Shown in pieces: positions 1 to 6,332 of a stretch of DNA of 64,000 bases (its first letter is position 1; each line of letters begins with the position of its first letter). A program made the position numbers and the translations under genes. The notes beneath the pieces are model-generated. The model was not told the origin of the DNA, searched no databases, and saw nothing but the letters and a program-made list of their open reading frames with translations. This stretch comes from an uncultured Faecalibacterium sp. (GTDB lineage Bacteria; Bacillota; Clostridia; Oscillospirales; Ruminococcaceae). Location: the NCBI GenBank assembly GCA_934539245.1, contig CAKTCK010000003.1, positions 1-64,000 of the forward strand. Direction: 5' to 3'.

Positions 1-210
1 AAGGTGAAAAAGTTCCTGAACAGCGTCATGCAGGCTGAGCTGGAGCCCATCCGCACCCGCCGCAAGGAGTGGGAGCAACGCCTGCCCGAGGTGGTAGAGA
101 TCCTGAAGGAGGGCAGCGCCTACGCTGAAAAGACCGCTGCCGCCACGCTGGACGAGGTGCGCAAGGCTATGCGCATCGACTACTTCGAGAACGATAACCT
201 GCTGAAGTAA
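1..210 (+). CDS. trpS: Tryptophanyl-tRNA synthetase, C-terminal fragment
   Basis: The open frame runs in from the left edge and stops at 208-210, so only about 69 C-terminal residues are visible. They match the helical end of class Ic tryptophanyl-tRNA synthetases: a Leu-x-Pro-Ile-x-x-x-Arg-Arg segment, then a Val-x-Glu-Ile-Leu-x-x-Gly helix and a closing Thr-Leu-x-Glu-Val-Arg-x-Ala-Met stretch. The GTG at position 4 is internal, not a start. The enzyme charges tRNA-Trp in the cytoplasm. The catalytic HIGH/KMSKS part lies outside the window, so the call rests on the tail alone. A strong terminator follows 14 bases after the stop. Confidence 0.8.
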   Translation, partial: KVKKFLNSVMQAELEPIRTRRKEWEQRLPEVVEILKEGSAYAEKTAAATLDEVRKAMRIDYFENDNLLK

Positions 211-223
211 AATTTATGAGAGA

Positions 224-258
224 GCCCGAAACGCCTGCGGCGTTTCGGGCATTCTTTT
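224..258 (+). terminator. Rho-independent terminator after trpS
   Basis: A perfect 12-bp stem (GCCCGAAACGCC at 224-235 with GGCGTTTCGGGC at 239-250) with a TGC loop is followed by ATTCTTTT. It ends the trpS transcript. Confidence 0.9.
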
Positions 259-273
259 GCGTGGGCGGCGTTC

Positions 274-486
274 TCGCCCTCTCAGGCGCTCCCGCGCCAG
301 CTCTCCCAAAGGGAGAGCCGAGTTCTAAAGCTTGTTGCTAAAGTATTAGGTTCAATAAGAAAGTTTCCGGCAGTGCTCTTGCCTCTCCCTTTGAGGAAAG
401 ACTTCCCCCGCTCCGGGGGAAGATGTCACCGCAGGTGACAAAAGGGGGAGTGTGGATTTGCGAAGCAAAGACGGAGAGGGCGAGGA
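274..486. repeat. Palindromic intergenic repeat, family 1, copy 1
   Basis: This copy fills most of the 450-base gene-free stretch from 211 to 660. Its left half is CCCTCTCAG, a small hairpin (GGCGC-tccc-GCGCC, 285-298), then the palindrome CTCTCCC-aaa-GGGAGAG. A spacer of about 60 bases follows. The right part is longer and more decayed, with hairpins such as GTCACC-gca-GGTGAC (425-439) and the closing motif GGAGAGGGCG. Related copies occur at seven other intergenic sites in the window. No gene is visible in the rest of the gap. Confidence 0.85.
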
Positions 487-660
487 CGCTAACGTTTGTA
501 AATGCAGGTTTCTGCTATGCGATAAATGAAAAGCGTTTCTGCCCCTCTTTTTCGTAGTTTACGAAAATTGCATAGAAAATGCGGAAAAGCCGTGTTAAAA
601 TAGGGGCAACAAGTACAGAAAGCCCCGTTTTGAGGGCGAGAAGAAAAAAGGAGAACCACC

Positions 661-1434
661 ATGCAAAAGACCATCTGGATCACCGGCGCAAGCTCCGGCA
701 TCGGCCGGGAGTTCGCCCGCCGGTACGCCGCCATGGGCTGCCGGCTCATCCTGACCGCCCGCCGCGCCGACCGTTTGCAGGCTCTCGCCGAGGAACTGCA
801 CGCAGCCCACGGCACGGAATGCCGCATCGAGACTGCCGACCTCTCCCGCGCCGAGGAGTGCAGCCGCCTGTGCGGGGTGCTGGCGGACGAGCACATCGAC
901 ATCTTCATCAACAACGCCGGTTTCGGTGTCTGCGGCAGCATTCTGGAAACAGAGGAAGCCCGCGAGGAAGAGATGATCCAAGTGAACGTTGCCGCCATGG
1001 CGCGGCTGTTCCGCGCTGTGGTGCGCAAGATGAACGCACAGGGCGGCGGCACCATCCTGAATGTGGCGTCCTCTGCGGGGCTTCTGCCCGGCGGGCCTTA
1101 TATGGCGGGCTACTACGCCAGCAAGGCCTATGTGGTCAGCCTGACCCGCGGCGTAGCCGAGGAGCTGCGGGAGATGCACAGCCCGGTCTACGTCTGCGCC
1201 CTCTGCCCCGGCCCTGTGGATACCGAGTTCAACGACCGCGCCGGTGTGGTGTTTGCCCTGCGGGGCATCACCCCCGAGCTGTGTGTAGAGGAGGCGCTGC
1301 TGGGCATGATGCACCGCAAGACCATCATCGTGCCCTCTGCTCTTATGCGGCTGTGCACCAGCGCCCAGCGCCTTGTGCCCATCCCCCTGCTGATGCCCAT
1401 CGTAGCGCGCCAGCAGAAGAAAAAACTGGGGTAA
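661..1434 (+). CDS. Short-chain dehydrogenase/reductase, NADP-type
   Basis: A 257-residue classical SDR. The N-terminal dinucleotide-binding motif is TGASSGIG (residues 8-15), followed by Arg-rich residues after the second strand (TARRADR) that suggest NADP preference. The NNAG motif is near residue 90, and the catalytic Ser (NVASSAG) and Tyr-x-x-x-Lys (YYASK) are intact. The C-terminus is basic (RQQKKKLG). Such proteins of the DltE/YqjQ-like group reduce carbonyls on unknown lipophilic or sugar substrates; the substrate cannot be read from the sequence. The start follows AAGGAG with good spacing. It is a single-gene unit, with a repeat upstream and a terminator-like hairpin downstream. Confidence 0.85.
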   Translation: MQKTIWITGASSGIGREFARRYAAMGCRLILTARRADRLQALAEELHAAHGTECRIETADLSRAEECSRLCGVLADEHIDIFINNAGFGVCGSILETEEAREEEMIQVNVAAMARLFRAVVRKMNAQGGGTILNVASSAGLLPGGPYMAGYYASKAYVVSLTRGVAEELREMHSPVYVCALCPGPVDTEFNDRAGVVFALRGITPELCVEEALLGMMHRKTIIVPSALMRLCTSAQRLVPIPLLMPIVARQQKKKLG

Positions 1435-1503
1435 AAGCCAAAGGTCGTCCAAACTTGTCAACAAGCCCAAATTAAGCCGGGATATCTTGTGCACCGTGAC
1501 AAG

Positions 1504-1558
1504 GCACGTCAGCCTGCACAAACTGATGACCGAAAAACAGCGGGCTGACGTGCTGTTT
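1504..1558 (+). terminator. Probable terminator with long loop
   Basis: GCACGTCAGCC (1504-1514) pairs with GGCTGACGTGC (1543-1553) across a 28-base loop and is followed by TGTTTT. It ends the dehydrogenase transcript. The rest of the 1435-1757 gap holds the next promoter and an untranslated leader. Confidence 0.6.
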
Positions 1559-1615
1559 TGCGGTGAGGAAACGGAAATCTAAAGAAAGTACAATAAAACT
1601 TCACAAGAATGTGCC

Positions 1616-1644
1616 TTGACACTTTCTGCAAAGGATGCTAGACT
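1616..1644 (+). promoter_or_regulatory. Sigma-A-type promoter for the uronate-type dehydrogenase
   Basis: TTGACA (1616-1621), a 17-base spacer, then TAGACT (1639-1644). It predicts a leader of about 105 bases before the start codon at 1758. No known riboswitch was recognised in that leader. Confidence 0.75.
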
Positions 1645-1757
1645 GGTATACAAGTAAGAGCGCACTCCGGTACGGCCGGATACGACGCGCTTTGCAAAGC
1701 AGCACGGTGCAGTTTTGCCCCGTGTAAAATATGGTTTTTTGACAGGAGGACTTTATT

Positions 1758-2567
1758 ATGGCACAGTGCACTCCCAAATCCTTTGACCTGACCGGCAAGG
1801 TGGCGCTGATCACCGGCGCATCCTACGGCATCGGCATGGCAATTGCAAAGGCTATGGCAGCCAACGGCGCTACCATCGTGTTCAATGATATCAAGCAGGA
1901 GCTGGTGGACAAGGGTCTGGCTTCCTATGCAGAGGCAGGCATCAAGGCTTACGGCTACGTCTGCGACGTCACCGACGAGGACGCCGTCAACGCCATGGTG
2001 GCAAAGATCACCGAGGAAGTCGGCCACATCAACATTCTGGTCAACAACGCCGGTATCATCAAGCGCATCCCCATGACCGAGATGAGCGCTGCTCAGTTCC
2101 GTCAGGTCATCGATGTTGACCTGAACGCTCCCTTCATCGTGGCAAAGGCCATCATCCCCGACATGATCGCACAGGGCGGCGGCAAGATCATCAACATCTG
2201 CTCCATGATGAGCGAGCTGGGCCGTGAGACCGTTTCTGCCTATGCAGCAGCCAAGGGCGGCCTGAAGATGCTGACCAAGAACATCGCTTCCGAGTACGGC
2301 GCTTACAACATCCAGTGCAACGGCATCGGACCCGGCTACATCGCCACCCCGCAGACCGCACCTCTGCGCGAGATCCAGCCCGACGGCAGCCGTCACCCCT
2401 TCGACCAGTTCATCGTTGCCAAGACCCCCGCAGGCCGCTGGGGCGAGGCCGAGGATCTGGGCGGACCCGCTGTGTTCCTGGCATCTGAGGCTTCTGACTT
2501 TGTCAACGGCCTGATCCTGTATGTGGACGGCGGCATTCTGGCCTACATCGGCAAGCAGCCCCAGTAA
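1758..2567 (+). CDS. SDR dehydrogenase, gluconate 5-dehydrogenase / DhuD-KduD type
   Basis: A 269-residue SDR of the gluconate 5-dehydrogenase/KduD group. The cofactor motif is TGASYGIG near residue 20, NNAG is near 98, the catalytic Ser lies in NICSMMSE, and Tyr-Ala-Ala-Ala-Lys is near 170. The C-terminal half has PAGRWGEAEDL and the closing VDGGILAYIG typical of this group. Members either interconvert 5-ketogluconate and gluconate or reduce 2,5-diketo-3-deoxygluconate to 2-keto-3-deoxygluconate in uronate breakdown. The DhuI-like isomerase encoded 490 bases downstream favours the uronate role; this is inference from context. It has its own promoter, a strong RBS (AGGAGG) and its own terminator. 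Confidence 0.8.
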   Translation: MAQCTPKSFDLTGKVALITGASYGIGMAIAKAMAANGATIVFNDIKQELVDKGLASYAEAGIKAYGYVCDVTDEDAVNAMVAKITEEVGHINILVNNAGIIKRIPMTEMSAAQFRQVIDVDLNAPFIVAKAIIPDMIAQGGGKIINICSMMSELGRETVSAYAAAKGGLKMLTKNIASEYGAYNIQCNGIGPGYIATPQTAPLREIQPDGSRHPFDQFIVAKTPAGRWGEAEDLGGPAVFLASEASDFVNGLILYVDGGILAYIGKQPQ

Positions 2568-2596
2568 GCGCTGAGGGCACTCCGCAGTTCTGACCC

Positions 2597-2634
2597 GGGG
2601 ACTGCCGCACAGCGTTGTGTGGCAGTCCCCTTTT
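2597..2634 (+). terminator. Rho-independent terminator
   Basis: GGGGACTGCC (2597-2606) pairs with GGCAGTCCCC (2621-2630), the stem extends partly inward (GCACA/TGTGT), and TTTT follows. It separates the dehydrogenase from the cupin and isomerase genes. Confidence 0.85.
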
Positions 2635-2665
2635 GTATTTGTACGGGAAAGGATGTTATGCTATA

Positions 2666-3010
2666 ATGGAAAAAGCACATCAGGATATCCCTTGGGTGCC
2701 CCATGCCGAAATTTCCCCGGAGCCCTGCGGCCCCGGGGTGCAGCGCCGCGTGCTGGCGTACAGCAAGGACGCCATGTGCGTGGAAAACACCTTTGAGACC
2801 GGCGGCGTGGGTGCCATGCACTGCCACCCCCACACCCAGATCACCTATATCGTCTCCGGGCGGTACCGCTTTACCATCGGGGACGAGACCCGGGAGGTAG
2901 GCCCCGGCGACACCCTGCTCAAGCAGAACGGCGTCATGCACGGCTGTGTCTGTCTGGAGGGCGGCGTGATGCTGGATTTCTTTACCCCCATGCGGGAGGA
3001 CTTTGTATAA
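2666..3010 (+). CDS. Small cupin-domain protein
   Basis: A 114-residue single-domain cupin. Motif 1 is visible as GAMHCHPHTQITYIVSG (metal ligands His-x-His plus a Gln) and motif 2 as PGDTLLKQNGVMHGC, so a mononuclear metal site is likely retained. Cupins next to uronate genes can be KduI-like isomerases, but this one is far shorter than KduI (about 280 residues). A sugar-binding, sensor or epimerase role is therefore only a guess. The ATG at 2666 keeps the whole cupin fold; GAAAGGA lies 12 bases upstream, which is rather distant. A TATAAT overlaps the start codon (see rejected items). It precedes the isomerase by 43 bases. Confidence 0.75.
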   Translation: MEKAHQDIPWVPHAEISPEPCGPGVQRRVLAYSKDAMCVENTFETGGVGAMHCHPHTQITYIVSGRYRFTIGDETREVGPGDTLLKQNGVMHGCVCLEGGVMLDFFTPMREDFV

Positions 3011-3053
3011 CACCTGCGCACCGCAGGGAAAAATAAGAAGGAGAACCATTGTT

Positions 3054-3689
3054 ATGAAGATCGCACTTATCAATGAGAACAGTCAGGCCGCCAAGAACGG
3101 CATCATCGAAGCCGCCCTGAAAAAGGTGGTGGAGCCCATGGGCCACGAGGTGGTCAACTACGGCATGTACGCCGCCGATGACGCTGCACAGCTGACCTAT
3201 GTGCAGTGCGGCATTCTGGCTGCCATTCTGCTGAACAGCGGCGCTGCGGACTACGTTGTTACCGGCTGCGGCACCGGCGAGGGCGCCATGCTGGCACTGA
3301 ACAGCTTCCCCGGCGTCATCTGCGGCCACGTTGAGGACCCCGTGGATGCCTACACCTTTGCCCACGTCAACGACGGCAACGCCGTTGCCATGCCCTTTGC
3401 CAAGGGCTTCGGCTGGGGCGGCGAGCTGAACCTCGAGTACTGCTTCGAGAAGCTGTTCGGCTTCGGCCACGGTCAGGGCTACCCCAAGGAGCGCGTTGTG
3501 CCCGAGCAGCGCAACAAGAAGATCCTGGACGGCGTGCGCGCTGCCACCTTCAAGCCCCTCATCGAGTGCCTGAAGAGCATCGACCAGGAGCTGCTGAAGG
3601 GCGCTGTGGCCGGTGCAAAGTTCTCTGAGCTGTTCTTCGCCTCCTGCAAGGACGAGGAGCTGGCCGCTTACGTCAAGACCCTGCTGTAA
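3054..3689 (+). CDS. RpiB/LacAB-family isomerase resembling DhuI (unsaturated uronate isomerase)
   Basis: This 211-residue protein begins MKIALINENSQAAKN and contains VTGCGTGEGAMLALNSFPGV, VEDPVDAY, GFGWGGELNL and YPKERVVPEQRN. I recall these blocks from the streptococcal and enterococcal RpiB/LacA-like protein DhuI, which isomerises 4-deoxy-L-threo-5-hexosulose-uronate during breakdown of glycosaminoglycan or pectin disaccharides. The catalytic Cys of the RpiB fold (TGCGTG) is present. The ATG at 3054 has AAGGAGAA upstream; an earlier in-frame start overlaps the cupin and lacks an RBS. With the upstream SDR it would supply two consecutive steps to 2-keto-3-deoxygluconate. Confidence 0.8.
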   Translation: MKIALINENSQAAKNGIIEAALKKVVEPMGHEVVNYGMYAADDAAQLTYVQCGILAAILLNSGAADYVVTGCGTGEGAMLALNSFPGVICGHVEDPVDAYTFAHVNDGNAVAMPFAKGFGWGGELNLEYCFEKLFGFGHGQGYPKERVVPEQRNKKILDGVRAATFKPLIECLKSIDQELLKGAVAGAKFSELFFASCKDEELAAYVKTLL

Positions 3690-3704
3690 GCTGCGGAGGA
3701 GATC

Positions 3705-4121
3705 ATGCAAGGACTGACCCTGTTCAACCTGAACCTCACCCACCTGTTGGATGCCTTTCTGGAAACTGCAGTGCCCATGATCGCCGGTCTTGCCGAGGTG
3801 GTGGGCCTGTTCATCATCATCACCAGTCTGGCAAAGGCCACTTTTTACTATGTCCGCGCCACCTTCTTCAACGACCACCGGGACTTCCACCATGAAATGA
3901 GCAGCGGCCTGACCACCGCGCTGGAATTTCTGATGTCGGCAGAGATCGCCAAGACCTTCCTGCTGCAAAATCTGGAGTCGGTGGTGCCGCTGGCGGCTAC
4001 CTTTGCGCTGCGCGCTTTGATGAGCCTGCTGCTGCACTGGGAGATGGAGGGCGGCCACCGCCCGGCCAACGCCAAGGGAAAGGACAAGTCCGAGCGCCCG
4101 AAGGACGGCGAAAACGGCTGA
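3705..4121 (+). CDS. DUF1622-like small membrane protein
   Basis: A 138-residue protein with three probable membrane segments: about residues 20-45 (VPMIAGLAEVVGLFIIITSL), a short one around 70-90 and one around 95-115. Between them is a basic amphipathic stretch. The charged hydrophilic tail is rich in Lys, Asp and Glu. This matches the DUF1622 family, which has no established function. It starts 15 bases after the isomerase stop behind GGAGGAGA, so it is probably co-transcribed; a role with uronate metabolism does not follow from that. Confidence 0.75.
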   Translation: MQGLTLFNLNLTHLLDAFLETAVPMIAGLAEVVGLFIIITSLAKATFYYVRATFFNDHRDFHHEMSSGLTTALEFLMSAEIAKTFLLQNLESVVPLAATFALRALMSLLLHWEMEGGHRPANAKGKDKSERPKDGENG

Positions 4122-4199
4122 CCGGCGAAACATTTGCCAAACTTTAGCAGGGCAAAGTTTTCCTGTATTGTGAAAAACGTAAAACCTTGAGATGAATAC

Positions 4200-4228
4200 T
4201 TGACAGGTTTGCACAAAGAGACTATACT
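4200..4228 (+). promoter_or_regulatory. Strong promoter for the ammonium transporter
   Basis: TTGACA (4200-4205), 17 bases, TATACT (4223-4228). Predicted transcription starts near 4235, only about 10 bases before a terminator-like hairpin. Confidence 0.8.
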
Positions 4229-4243
4229 CTTGCCATCGAAAGC

Positions 4244-4282
4244 AAAGGCGCTGACGGAAGCAATTCCGCCAGCGCCTTTTGT
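4244..4282 (+). promoter_or_regulatory. Leader hairpin, candidate transcription attenuator of amt
   Basis: AAAGGCGCTG and GGAA pair with TTCC and CAGCGCCTTT around a GCAA loop, then TTTTGTGTTTT follows. It has the form of an intrinsic terminator but lies between the promoter and the coding start at 4357. Confidence 0.65.
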
Positions 4283-4356
4283 GTTTTCGGGGATACTGCC
4301 GCACGGAGAGAATAGAGGGCTCCCTGTGCAAAAAACGACCGTAGGAGGTAGGAAAA

Positions 4357-6096
4357 ATGTTCAACTCCGTCAACACCTGCTGGACGCTCGTAGGAGCGTT
4401 TCTAGTGTACTTCATGCAGGCCGGATTCGCCCTATGCGAAGCCGGCTTCACCCGGGCAAAGAATACCGGCAACATCCTGATGAAAAACATGATGGATTTT
4501 TGCATCGGCACGCCCTGCTACTGGCTCATCGGCTTCGGCCTGATGTTCGGCGGCACCGGCGCACTGATCGGCGGTTTCGATCCCTTCATTCAGGGCGATT
4601 ACAGCCATCTGGGTCTGGACATCCCCCTGTGGGTGTACATCGTGTTCCAGACCGTGTTCTGCGCTACGGCAGCCACCATCGTCTCCGGCTCCATGGCCGA
4701 GCGCACCAACTTCAAGGCCTACTGCGTATACTCCGCCGCCATCTCGCTGGTGGTGTACCCCATCTGCGGCCACTGGATGTGGGGCGGCGGCTGGCTGCAG
4801 AGCATGGGCTTCCACGATTTTGCAGGTTCCGCAGCCGTGCATAACGTGGGCGGCGTCATCGCTCTGCTGGGCGCATGGATGCTGGGTCCCCGTATTGGCA
4901 AGTACGATAAGAACGGCAACCCCCACGCCATTCCCGGCCATAACCTGACCGCCGGTGCTCTGGGCGTGTTCATCCTGTGGTTCTGCTGGTTCGGCTTCAA
5001 CGGCGGCTCTTCCCTGAGCCTGTCCACCGATGCCACCATGACCCTGACCGGTCTGGTCTGCTTCAACACCAACCTTGCCGCAGCCGTTGCTACCTGCGTG
5101 ACCATGATCTTTACTTGGCTGCGCTACGGCAAGCCGGACGTTTCCATGACCCTGAACGGCTCTTTGGCTGGCCTTGTGGCCATTACCGCAGGCTGCGATA
5201 CCGTCTCCCCCTTCGGCGCTTTCTTCATCGGCTTTGTGGCCGGTATCCTTGTGGTGCTGAGCGTGGAATTCTTCGATAAGATCGCCAAGGTGGATGACCC
5301 CGTAGGTGCTGTTTCCGTCCACTTTGCAAACGGCGTCTGGGGCACCATTGCGGTGGGTCTGTTCTCCACTGGTGCCAACACCGAACACGCCGGTCTGTTC
5401 TACGGCGGCGGTCTGGCACAGCTGGGCACCCAGCTGCTGGGTCTGGTCTGCGTGGATGCCTACGTTGTGATCGTGATGTTCATCATCTTTAAGATCATTG
5501 ATAAGACTATTGGTCTGCGTGTGCCCGCCGAGGTAGAGATCGACGGTCTGGACATCCACGAGCACGGTCTGGCTTCCGCTTATGCAGGCTTTGCCATCTC
5601 GGATGCAAACTCCGCTGCCATGACTCCCAACGAGAACACCGATCTGGGCGAGGACGATGTCACCAAGGCTTCGGCAAAGCAGATGGATGCAGCCGTGCCG
5701 GTGGTGCGCGAGCCTGTGATCCACGATGGCGTCTACGACACCGGTATGCACAAGGTCTCCATCATTGCAAAGCTGGCAAAGTTCGATCAGCTCAAGACCG
5801 CTCTGAATGATCTGGGCGTCACTGGCATGACCGTGACGCAGGTCATGGGCTGCGGCATCCAGAAGGGCACCCCTGAAAAGTACCGCGGCGTGCCGGTGGA
5901 TACCACCCTGCTGCCCAAGATCAAGGTGGAAGTCATCGTCTCCCGCATCAGCGTGGACTCCGTGGTGGAGGCCGCTAAGAAGGCGCTGTACACCGGTCAC
6001 ATCGGCGATGGCAAGATCTTTGTCTACAACGTGACCCGCGTGGTCAAGATCCGCACCGGCGAGGAAGACTACGCCGCTCTGCAGGATGTGGAGTAA
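4357..6096 (+). CDS. amt: Ammonium transporter fused to a PII signal protein (Amt-GlnK)
   Basis: A 579-residue fusion. Residues 1 to about 400 are an Amt/Rh channel with conserved FxLCEAGFTRAKN, the FGLMFGG segment, the CGHWMWGGGWL pore region and FNGGSSL. A linker of about 60 residues precedes a complete PII domain (464-579). That domain has TGMTVTQV, a T-loop GIQKGTPEKYRGV, the LPKIKVEVIV strand and the nucleotide-binding B-loop TGHIGDGKIFV with RTGEE. Free GlnK plugs Amt trimers when nitrogen is plentiful, and here the plug is covalently attached. In GlnB numbering Tyr46 is present but position 51, the uridylylated Tyr, is Val. The RBS is GGAGGTAGG. A promoter and attenuator-like hairpin lie upstream. 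Confidence 0.93.
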   Translation: MFNSVNTCWTLVGAFLVYFMQAGFALCEAGFTRAKNTGNILMKNMMDFCIGTPCYWLIGFGLMFGGTGALIGGFDPFIQGDYSHLGLDIPLWVYIVFQTVFCATAATIVSGSMAERTNFKAYCVYSAAISLVVYPICGHWMWGGGWLQSMGFHDFAGSAAVHNVGGVIALLGAWMLGPRIGKYDKNGNPHAIPGHNLTAGALGVFILWFCWFGFNGGSSLSLSTDATMTLTGLVCFNTNLAAAVATCVTMIFTWLRYGKPDVSMTLNGSLAGLVAITAGCDTVSPFGAFFIGFVAGILVVLSVEFFDKIAKVDDPVGAVSVHFANGVWGTIAVGLFSTGANTEHAGLFYGGGLAQLGTQLLGLVCVDAYVVIVMFIIFKIIDKTIGLRVPAEVEIDGLDIHEHGLASAYAGFAISDANSAAMTPNENTDLGEDDVTKASAKQMDAAVPVVREPVIHDGVYDTGMHKVSIIAKLAKFDQLKTALNDLGVTGMTVTQVMGCGIQKGTPEKYRGVPVDTTLLPKIKVEVIVSRISVDSVVEAAKKALYTGHIGDGKIFVYNVTRVVKIRTGEEDYAALQDVE

Positions 6097-6232
6097 CGCT
6101 CCACGAAATTCTCCGCTGTTCCCGCTGCGGCGGCAGCCCGGCTGCTCCGACACAGTCCCCGCCGCCCAGCGTGACAGATAGATCGTTCTCCTTTTTCCTT
6201 TTCCTTTTTTTGTTCGAGTCAACAGTAAGTCA

Positions 6233-6270
6233 AAAACCCCGCTCCTGCCGCACAAGGGAGCGGGGCTTTT
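6233..6270 (+). terminator. Terminator after amt
   Basis: CCCCGCTCC (6237-6245) pairs with GGAGCGGGG (6257-6265), flanked by AAAA and CTTTT. Confidence 0.9.
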
Positions 6271-6278
6271 GCTATGAA

Positions 6279-6322
6279 AAAAGCACCCCGGGAACGCCGA
6301 CAGGCGTTTCCGGGGTGCTTAT
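6279..6322 (-). terminator. Terminator after thrS
   Basis: An 18-bp stem, AAGCACCCCG plus GGAACGCC (6281-6298) with GGCGTTTC plus CGGGGTGCTT (6303-6320), closed by a GACA loop. A T-run follows on the minus strand just beyond the thrS stop. Confidence 0.85.
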
Positions 6323-6332
6323 CATTTATACC

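Noticed and set aside
2639..2667. TTGTAC-17-TATAAT overlapping the cupin start codon
   Set aside because: A start site near 2674 would lie inside the gene and no later start keeps the cupin fold, so I do not call it the cupin promoter. It could serve the isomerase alone.
2666..3010. Cupin as KduI
   Set aside because: KduI is more than twice this length; only a single small cupin domain is encoded.
4432..6255. A 607-residue minus-strand frame opposite the ammonium transporter
   Set aside because: It has the same low-complexity His/Gly/Ala pattern and lies opposite an intact, motif-complete gene.
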